The notes below the pieces were generated by a model. It made no database searches. It saw only the letters and a program-made list of their open reading frames with translations, and was not told the DNA's origin. The position numbers and the translations under genes are program-made. Source: Neospora caninum Liverpool (taxonomy: Eukaryota; Apicomplexa; Conoidasida; Eucoccidiorida; Sarcocystidae). Taken from it: a stretch of 64,000 bases of DNA. The DNA lies in assembly GCF_000208865.1 (NCBI RefSeq), contig NC_018390.1:1412790-1476789 (forward strand). Direction: 5' to 3'. This document shows positions 55,942-64,000 of the stretch, in pieces (position 1 is the stretch's first letter; each line of letters begins with the position of its first letter).

Positions 55942-58900
55942 GGGCGTAGTACCGTTGAGCTTGAGATGCCTGGGCTCTGGAGATTCAGCGTGGGGTCTTG
56001 TGAAAGGAGTTGCAGCAAATCTTGAAGCGAAGTCTCATCTGCATCGACTACCCTCTTCATCGCTCCTCTCCCGCTGCAAATCACGCAGTCCTGAACAAGA
56101 CACTCATCCAGGCAAAAGGGAACTTCCGTGCATGCGGAGACACACAAAGCCAGACGCCCGTCGGCGCAAAACAAGCAGGCGAGAGGCGTCCCTATGCGTA
56201 GGCGATCGACGTTCAACATGCATACAGCAAGGGAAACACACACTACCGATCCAACACACGCAGACACAAATTCCAATGTACCTTTCTGTATATATATATA
56301 TATATATATTTGCATGTATACACGTATACATACCTATTTATATATATATATATACATAGATATATCTGTATGTATATGTCCATTCAGAGAGAGAGAAAGT
56401 ACGCTCTTGATGCCGCGCCAAATGAGTAAGTACGACGACCTCCGTGCTCATACGTAGGTTGGCAAAACGCGTAGATGACGTTTCTATACCGGTTTCTTCG
56501 CATACTCAAAGGTATGCGTGTAGATGCCGGTCTCGCCCATGTACATGATGTAATTTTGAACGCCAGATAACTCCTCTGCGCCGGGGGTGCCGTTAGTCGC
56601 TTCCCTTCTGCGCCCTCCTCCTCCGTCGTCTGGGGCATCTCCCGGTGCGTCTTCGTCATGCAAAGCAGAGGCAACGCGAGGCGACTCCAGCTCTCGCATG
56701 CTCTTCAGTCCTTCCTGCGTTTGCGTCGACGCGCTTTCTTCCCGTTCACCGGGGACGCCAGATTCAGGGTCCCCTCCACAGAGCGACGAAGACGGGCAAG
56801 AGGAAGGCTGAGACTCCGCAAGCAGCCGGTCTTCGTGAAGAAGACTGTCGAACTTCTTCCGCTCTTCTGAGCTCTGCTCACAAGACGACGAGGGAGACGA
56901 AGTCGAAGGCCCAGAGGGGGTCGGAGACGGAGAGTCGAGACCAGCGACGCGAGCGTCGTGTGAACTGCAAACGCAGAAAGTCGCGATTTTCAGCGCCTCT
57001 TCAACGAGCATGGCGGCGATGATCGCGTTCGTGCTGGCAACTGCAGGAATAATGCGCTGGATACACAGGCCGAGGAAGGCGAGAACGCATTGGAAGACGT
57101 GAAAAGCGAGAAGAGAGAAACAGGAGAGGAAAGAGAGAAAAAGGAGTGGAAAGGGAGATCAAAGCGAAAAGACGCGACAAGCGAGACGGAACAGAACGAA
57201 GTGAGCACAAATGACCCAGTTCAGAGACAGGACAAAAAAAAGGCAGGTGAGAAAAGCCGGAAAACATCTGCAAGAGTGCGGGACGTGTCCCTGTTTCCGG
57301 CGCCGACGCGCCACAGCTCGGTAGCTGCTGAACTGCAGGCGAAGACGAAAGAAGAACGAGATGAAGATGGTGAAGATGGTGAAGCTGCTGCAGAGATGCA
57401 GATGTACATGCAACGGAGAGGCAGGGGAAGAGGCTCGCAGTTTTCCAAAGAGCGAGTCGGGCGAGAAAGGAGACCCGACCCACGAACCCATCACAAAGAG
57501 ACAGGCCTCCGGAGGTGAGAGACGCGAGAGGAGGCGAGGGAAATTGAAAGGGATTAGAGGCACAAACGCGAAGCGAAGGAGGGAGAACGAGCGGAGTCCG
57601 GGGCCTCAACAGCACAGCTGTGGAGACGAACGCGAGACTCTGGCATGTCTCTTGCTCCTAAGCGCCGCACTGGGCAAATACGAAAACTGAACATTCCCCC
57701 TTTTCTCGAAGCTCGCCCTCTCCTACTTTCGTGACGCCGAGCGCCAAGCGATAGGTGACGCCTGGAATTTTGAATGTCTCCGCTCGTTGCTTCGCACGCT
57801 CGTAGACCCACTGCAGATGCTCAGTGTCGTCTGCATCCTAAAAAAATGGAAGGACGAGAAGACTCGCAATAATCGACAAAGGCGAGAGACGCACGCTTCG
57901 CCCGTGACGCCAAATAAGTATCTCCGAAACACCGTCGACGGGTTCTCTCTGTGATGTGCTAGTCGTCTCTCTAGAGAGACAAATCGCTGCCTCCATCGAC
58001 ATGATGCCTTTGCGACGGCGACCGAGGCCGGGAAGCCTCTAAAGGCAACGAAGCATGCTTTGAACCTACAAATTCGCGGCCGGGGAACTGCTGCGTCCAC
58101 AAAACGAGCATGGCGTACTCTGCGCAGGAAACACACAGTTGAATCCGATTCGCCTTTTATCTTAAGCTGACGCCGGACGTGTCCTTCTTCCGCCTTCTCT
58201 TCGGTTCGCTTGCTGATCCTGTCTCCAGCATCGGTTCCTCTCTGGGTGGTTCCTCCCGCGCTGGGGAACGGCCGGTGTTTCCTAGAGCGGACGGGGGCGA
58301 CGAGCCCGGAATGAAGAGCGCACGTGAGGGAGACTTCTACAAGGAGACGCGGTCCTCACGGTAGACGAGCAGGGCACAGGAGGAGGCAGCCCGGCCCTCA
58401 GCTGGTCCAACACTGCAGCCGCCACAAGCCGCCGTCTGTTTCCGTTCTAGACTCGATCCGCCTGTGCTGCGCGTTCACCTCTCGCCTCCACGCAGGCCTT
58501 TCTTCTCCCGCCGCCAGACTCACCGATGCAGTGCTCGGGAAGCCGCGGCGTCTCCGCAAGCGTGCACAGCGGGTAGGTGGTCTGCGAGAGAGCGCGCAGT
58601 CCGACAGGAAAAGGAGAAAAGAGTGTCGCAGGACTCTGAGCGCGACGCAGGAGTTGCGAACTCCGTCTCCCGTCTTCTCTGCGGTGCGTGTGTGTCTGTC
58701 TCTTCGCCTTTGCCAGGCGCCTCGCGGACCTGTGGCGGAAAACTCTGAAGTGAGCACTCGAAGCAGGAGGTCACGAAGGGGAAGATGCACCGTGCTTGCC
58801 CCTTGAGGCCCTCGCTGCCTCCATCCAGGAGCGGAATGCACGAGCTCAAATCCACTTCTCCGTCTTCGCCTGTTTCCGCCTGCAGAGACACGGAACGCGA

Positions 58901-61481
58901 GCGTGGACGAAAGCTGGTGAAAGATCCACACGGCGGCGAGACACGTGCTCCGGCAGGTTTCCCCAGTCCCACCGTGTTTTTGCTTCAGAGACCGGAAAAT
59001 GTGGGCTCTTTTTTCCCTCCGCCTCCGCCCCACTTCCCCGCGACGCGTGAGAGAGTTTCTCTTTCAGGGGTGTCGAGCTTCCGCATGTTTCGTGGCTCAT
59101 CACGGCCCGCGGATGCTGCACACCCCTCTCGCTGGTCCCGCCGTTTCGTTTTTTTGTTGCCTCTGTGGTGGCGAGTGTGCAACTGGAAGTCTGGTGGTCG
59201 CGCGCCTTCGCACTGTCCGCTGCCCCTCCTCTCCATTCCTCCCCCGTCTCCACTCTCACCAGACTGTGGACCATGGCGTTCAGCCACCGGCGAGCTTCGA
59301 TGCTGTCGAGCCCCGAAACGATGATGTGGAACTGGCGGTAGAAGTCCTCGTTCTTCTCCTCTAGGCGACCCACATGCCTGGAAACTCGAAAAAAAGTCGA
59401 CAAAATCGAGACCCTGACGGGACGGCGAAGGGTTCCCCCCCCCCCCCCCCCGCTGAAACCGGCGAAACCGAAGCTGCAAGCGAACTGGACACCGTCCCTC
59501 AAAACCCCACACACTTTTGTCTCTTCCAGGAAAAATGTCTCCGGTCAGAGGGCCGCCGGAGAGACGAAGAGTCAAGGAAACGAGGGGGAAGACCTACAGA
59601 ACATGTCCGCGTTTCCCTTCTCTTCGTGCCGCTGCGCCCCGCTCCCTGCGTCGCCAACTCGAGCGCGGAGGAAAAGCGATGCCGAAAAGGCAGGATACAC
59701 AGTGAGAGCATCCACGCATCCAAGCGCCCACGCACATGCGGAAACCTACACATTTATACACACGTATATATATATATATAAGTAGGTTGGTGTATCGGTG
59801 CATTTTCAAGTGCACGTCTGCACAGCACTACGACTATATAGGGGGACGAAGATGTCTCTATGTGTGTCCAGGTGCTCGTCTGCTGATTTATCTTTGTCGC
59901 CTTCCCCGCACTGTCGAGTCGCGACTATTTCGTGTCGAGAGGCGGGTGACGGCTGTCAGAAACCGAACCCCTGAACCCTAGACGGCGCCCTTGAACCAGC
60001 AAAACGAAAAGCCAATGCTCTACGAAAAGCCGTTTCATAGTAGCATGCACCGCAGATGCTCCAAACGCTTCGTTTCGAAGACGACTCGACGCATGCACCC
60101 TCAAACCCAGCAGCCTGCTGGTGCCCAGAAAGGCGGTGTCTCGTCTGTGAAAGAGCAGGCGTTTGCGCACCCTGTCACATGCACATTGAGGTGGGCATAC
60201 TGCGCATTCAGCGCCTCAGCAGCCACTTGCGCCTTCGGACGCCCCACATGCTTGTCCCGGAAGAGAAACTGTCTGTGAAGATTGGTCACGTGAATCGTGT
60301 CCATGTCGATGACGTCGATTCGGCGGAAGCCCGACAAACAGAGGCACTTCAGCACCTCGCAGCCTGAGCGTAATGGCGAAAGAAAATGAAAGACACCGGC
60401 ACGGAAGACTGAGGAGAGGCGATAGAGAAGTCAGACTGTGGGATGCGAAAGAGGGAAACAAAGACGCCTTTTTGCGCTGGAAAGTGCTTAGAAGAAACAA
60501 GAATTGCCTCTTGACAAGCAAAGAAGATGGATATACAACTATATATATATATATATATATACACGTCCTTGCGTACGCGTAGTAGGTACGTACTCGTGTT
60601 TAGAAGCAGATTTCCAAATGTATCTGCATATGAGCCTCTGTTTTAAACGGAGATCTTCCAGCACGTATCCATGTTGGCATGAGCAACGGGCGCAGTAGAG
60701 TATCGGTCCACGTAAGTTTACATTAGCTTGTATACGAAGACAAATCGGAACATATACAGATGTACGTATGGATATGGTATAAGCGCCTGTGCAGATATGG
60801 GGTCACTCGGCAACGATACGGAAATAGACGCGGGCGGTGACGGAAGTCCACCAGCAAAATAAAAACGTAGCTTACCTAGGCCTCCGGCACCGACGACAAG
60901 AACATGTGTGTCTCGCAGTCTGCTGATTGTCTGAGAACAAAGATGAAGACAAACATTCGAAGCGGGCGTAAGAAAAAGAAGGGGATTTGACAGAAGTCAA
61001 AGGCATGTCGAACAAGGGGGACATCAAAAATAGAGACGGAAAGGCAACAACACGTGACTATGGTCTTCTGTCTCCCTTTCAATACCTCATCACGCGCTTC
61101 TTGTCTTTCCTTGACATTTCGCGTTAGCTTCCCAGTCGGGTTCTCCATGTCTTCCTGGCCCTCTGCCGTCATCCCCTCCAGTTCCTTCTTCTTCAGCCGT
61201 CTCACTCTTCCCTAGGCCTGTCTTTTTTCCCAATGGCTCGTCTCGTGTTCTTCGTGATTCGTTTGAGAGAGAAGACAGATCGCTACAATGGGTAAGGGTC
61301 GGCCTGGTGTTTCTTTCACCTCTGATTGAAGCTATACCTCTGCTCCGGGTTCGAACTGAGGAGGTGCGAAAGCTTGTGGCCGACGGAGAAGGCAGTTCAG
61401 GTGATAGTCAGGGTCTGAGTTGGACTGCGCCACGACACGGTACGCGCAGCCCCGGTCTCGCTCTTCCTTTGCTTCGCTCAT
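55003..61481 (-). CDS. UBA3: NEDD8-activating enzyme E1 catalytic subunit (UBA3)
   Basis: UBA3 pairs with NAE1/APPBP1 to adenylate NEDD8, form a thioester and pass NEDD8 to UBC12 for cullin neddylation. Twelve minus-strand exons keep frame: 61481-61338, 60930-60876, 60363-60171, 59377-59260, 58879-58730, 58581-58524, 58119-58070, 57837-57727, 57056-56490, 56090-55953, 55485-55433 and 55117-55003. They give 583 residues (human UBA3: 463). Visible in order are [11 protein letters not shown]; the nucleotide loop [10 protein letters not shown] (58-67); [19 protein letters not shown] (83-101); [35 protein letters not shown]; the catalytic cysteine in [16 protein letters not shown] (Cys about 226); and [15 protein letters not shown]. 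Four zinc ligands are seen, SCFEC (209, 212) and DCVIC (484, 487). The C-terminal ubiquitin-fold domain ends [17 protein letters not shown]. Oddity: about 130 Ser/Glu/Asp-rich residues are inserted at 326-459, where human UBA3 has about five. The ATG at 61481 gives a 48-residue first exon. A truncated SUMO or ubiquitin E1 is excluded by the closer UBA3 match throughout. Confidence 0.95.
55912..55936. repeat. (TA)n microsatellite in a UBA3 intron
   Basis: A TA run of about 25 bases, just 3' (in gene orientation) of UBA3 exon 10. Confidence 0.95.
56285..56358. repeat. (TA)n microsatellites in UBA3 intron 9
   Basis: Two TA runs (about 56289-56310 and 56338-56356) joined by CATGTATACA-type degenerate repeats. 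Confidence 0.95.
57965..57980. repeat. Perfect 16-bp palindrome in UBA3 intron 7
   Basis: GTCTCTCTAGAGAGAC is self-complementary without a spacer. It lies in the intron between UBA3 exons 7 and 8. Confidence 0.8.
59435..59451. repeat. Poly-C run (17 bases)
   Basis: Seventeen consecutive C on the plus strand (G on the transcribed minus-strand RNA), 58 bases upstream of UBA3 exon 4 in gene orientation. G-runs of this length can form quadruplexes and are prone to sequencing slippage. Confidence 0.9.
59765..59781. repeat. Short (TA)n run in UBA3 intron 3
   Basis: A TA run of about 17 bases between UBA3 exons 3 and 4. Confidence 0.85.
60541..60561. repeat. (TA)n microsatellite in UBA3 intron 2
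   Basis: A TA run of about 21 bases between UBA3 exons 2 and 3. Confidence 0.95.
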
Positions 61482-64000
61482 TTTTTTGTCGCCGAATATA
61501 TCAGAAGAGGAAGAATACGCGGCGCTGCTTATGATGCAGCAGCCGGCGGATGAGGGGAGTCAGTAGACTGGACCGAAACAGAGAAACCAAAGTGTAACTA
61601 CACAGACGGTCGGGGGTGACTACTCCACGAAAGAAGCGAAGAGAGGAAAACGGAGCAGAGAAACATGGAAAGAAAGACGAGATGAGGCTGCTGAACTGGA
61701 CAAAGAGATGAGAAGATGAGACGGATAGTGCGCGAGGCCAGGTTCAATGGGAGATGAATGACATGTCACGCATCTGCTCGGTGTGCAATTCATGCCATTG
61801 CGCGTGGAGGAGGACTGTGGACGGTATAGGTGCCGTACCATGCCAGTGATTCTGTTGTAAGGAAAAGGGCAAAAACTCTGGGAAACGGGAAGAGGAACTT
61901 ATCACACACACTTTCCCTTCTCTCACAACGATGTTGAGGCAACTGCGGCGCTTGCGGTGGTTGCTCTGCAGAGCTATTTAATGCGGAAGACATCTCCGTC
62001 TGTTTTCTGAAGGAACAGCCGGGCTGCCTGCCAACGAAGGCTAGCGATACCAGCGAGCTCAAATATAAACCCCACAATTTAACCAAAGTCCTCTTGCACA
62101 CAAGCGCTCCTAAAAAAACGAAAGCGGTTTTTTAGCAGGAAATCGAGGTATGGTAAGGACGATTGTTCTTGTTTTCTCCGACGAGCTGCAGGACCTCTCT
62201 GCAGCGATCGTTTCCGTTCGGCGTAGCTCTGTAGAATGTCGCGCTCTAAGAAAGGAAAGCGAGCGGCGGAAATGCACACGGGAGAAGCTAACTCGTTTTC
62301 ATTGCATTGCTTACAGCTCCAGCAGAGTTCCGATTCAAAAGAAGGAAGCTGAAAGGAAATGTAGAGCAGCATCGAAGTCGCAGACAAATTGTTCGGTGAA
62401 CTCCTGAAAAGTGTGTATTGCATGCGTGTGCGCCTCAACGGCTGGGGCCAACGGGGAGTACATACACCTGAAAAGTGCTCCTTATGGTGACTCACACCAG
62501 CATCACTTCATTAGTGGTCTTCGGTAACTCACCGGTGTAGTCCAACACAAGTTTCTCGCCGCAAAAAATGCAGCGTAACGCAAGGTCGGCCCGCTAATCA
62601 GTCCCTGTGAGAGCGGAGTGACAAGACAAAGGGCCGGCAAGTAACCTCGAATTCCACGCGGCTTATCAGCAAGTGCTCAGCATTTATGATATCCAGAGGA
62701 GTGACCTAAAGGAAGTTATCGGTTATCCTACGTTTCTTTTGACGTGTTACAGACTGCCAGCCTTCACTGCGGGGTGGCTGCCGCAGCCACTTTACCTATG
62801 CCTCGTTGTTTAGAGCTAGACTTGTCAAATCATGTGCATCAGCCGTGAGCAAACCCTCCTCACGGGTAGAAAATCTTCGCAAACGCCCCGCCTGGCGTGT
62901 AGTCACCGACGAGAAGAAAGCCCAGCCTGAAGTCAGAAGCTTCACATTCGTCGAGTGTACACTGTCCCACGGCTCCCAAAGCTCCCAACTGCTCTATAGT
63001 ACACATTTGTGCCCTGCGAAATTCATAGCCGTGCCGCGCTATGGCACTGAAGTGGTCTGTTTTATTCAAATGCCTAGACGACGCGTTTGTCAAAGGCAGG
63101 AATGGCTCATACTCATGTGAAGGGTTACTGTAAGCAGTAGGGCAGATCCCGGAAGTGCTTTGAGCGCACAGTTCAGAATACAAGTGCCAGAGTAAATCAC
63201 GTTTTGCGAACATCATTTCGTGTCATTCACGCCGTGTCCAACTACTCTCCAGCTTCCGCTGAAGGGGGTGGCGAGGCAGTGAGAAAAGTGTGTGGAAATA
63301 AAAGGATTTCTCCGTATTTCCGGACAAACAGACGGGGTTCTGTCTGCCGTTCGTACCCAGCACCTCTGTCACCACGTCCAGATTGTTCAGTTTTCGGGGA
63401 TTGACAATATGGAGAGATCGTCTACCTGAGGAAGTAACAAAGAAACTTGGCACCCAATAGAGACGGACCTTACTGAACTAGAGGAGAGGCAGGGGGCGTC
63501 GACACAGACAAACCGTGGCAGGAGCATCTCCGGCACTGGTGTCATACACACAGGGTCGGGCGTCTGTTGCCGTCTTCGGGCAATGGTTTTTTATCACCCC
63601 CACCAAAAAGGATCAACTGCATGAGGGCATCACATTCTCCGCACATTCAGAGCTCGCGTGCCCGTCCTATCCTATAAATTATATTGCAAGTGTTCCCTCA
63701 GCGGTGGACATCCGTGGGGAACACCAGCATGAAACATGGCAAATCGTCGAGCAAACGGACAGAGACGTTTGAGAGGCTGCGAGAACGAGAATCATCGCCC
63801 GTACCAATACAGTGTGACAGTGAAACTTTAAAAACAACGATCGTCACGTTCGCAACGCTCAAGTCAGCCGGAGGCAGAGTCATGTTTTTTTTTCTATTCC
63901 ACTCGCTGGAGTTCCGAAGTTCTTCGAAGTGATGATTACTACCAGTGTTCGTTAGGTCACGTCGCAAACCTGGGCGGGTGTTTTCTTGCGAAGTTTGTAT
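61482..64000. other. Upstream region of UBA3, no gene supported
   Basis: Open frames are short (140 codons at most), overlap on both strands and show no motif or paired splice signals. The sequence is less purine/pyrimidine-skewed than the gene regions. A TGCATGC lies at 62419-62425, about 0.94 kb upstream of the UBA3 start. Part of this is presumably UBA3 promoter and 5' UTR, and the rest may belong to a gene beyond the window. Confidence 0.45.
62419..62425. promoter_or_regulatory. TGCATGC element upstream of UBA3
   Basis: A perfect TGCATGC about 938 bases upstream of the UBA3 ATG, the same core as seen upstream of several other genes in this window. Regulatory function is inferred only. 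Confidence 0.25.

Noticed and set aside
1..64000. tRNA, rRNA, CRISPR arrays, insertion sequences or a complete transposon
   Set aside because: By eye I found no T-loop/anticodon arrangement, no rRNA-like blocks, no spaced direct repeats of CRISPR type and no transposase or reverse-transcriptase motifs. A covariance-model scan was not possible.

Overview
The window is nuclear DNA of a coccidian apicomplexan, most likely Toxoplasma gondii or a close relative (Hammondia or Neospora). The evidence is the split genes with many short exons and roughly 0.1-1 kb introns, long low-complexity insertions rich in Ser, Pro, Glu or Ala inside otherwise conserved proteins, pyrimidine-rich introns, and frequent (TA)n microsatellites in introns and intergenic DNA. 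It contains no prokaryotic features. One 100-base assembly gap lies at 42246-42345. The species call is an inference, because no marker gene was compared.

Seven genes can be supported by splice-site reading. From left to right they are: (1) + strand 2503-9685, a 1508-residue Ser/Pro-rich single-pass membrane protein with a 39-bp coding minisatellite; (2) - strand 13297-11273, a 369-residue Ser-rich coiled-coil protein; (3) + strand 15050-20631, tubulin-binding cofactor C (440 residues, 8 exons); (4) + strand from 23534 to at least 33329, a large kelch-repeat protein; (5) - strand 39393-35042, a protein with a FAIM-like beta domain and a long tail carrying DPF, NPF and DLLGELF peptides; (6) - strand 50606-42867, a 1976-residue Pro-, Ser/Arg- and acidic-rich protein with a possible split RRM; (7) - strand 61481-55003, the NEDD8-activating enzyme catalytic subunit UBA3 (583 residues, 12 exons).

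Genes 2 and 3 diverge from a shared 1.75-kb region that carries five copies of a GTGTACATACAC-type motif. Genes 1/2 and 4/5 converge, and genes 5, 6 and 7 are co-oriented. The genes do not form a pathway. They look like housekeeping functions (tubulin folding, neddylation, probably trafficking and RNA metabolism) mixed with lineage-specific proteins. Gene-poor stretches are 1-2502, 9686-11272, 20632-23533, 39394-42866, 50607-55002 and 61482-64000.

Exon models for genes 1, 2, 3, 5, 6 and 7 keep reading frame through every junction. That supports them but does not replace transcript data. The 3' end of the kelch gene and the start of the FAIM-like gene are unresolved.
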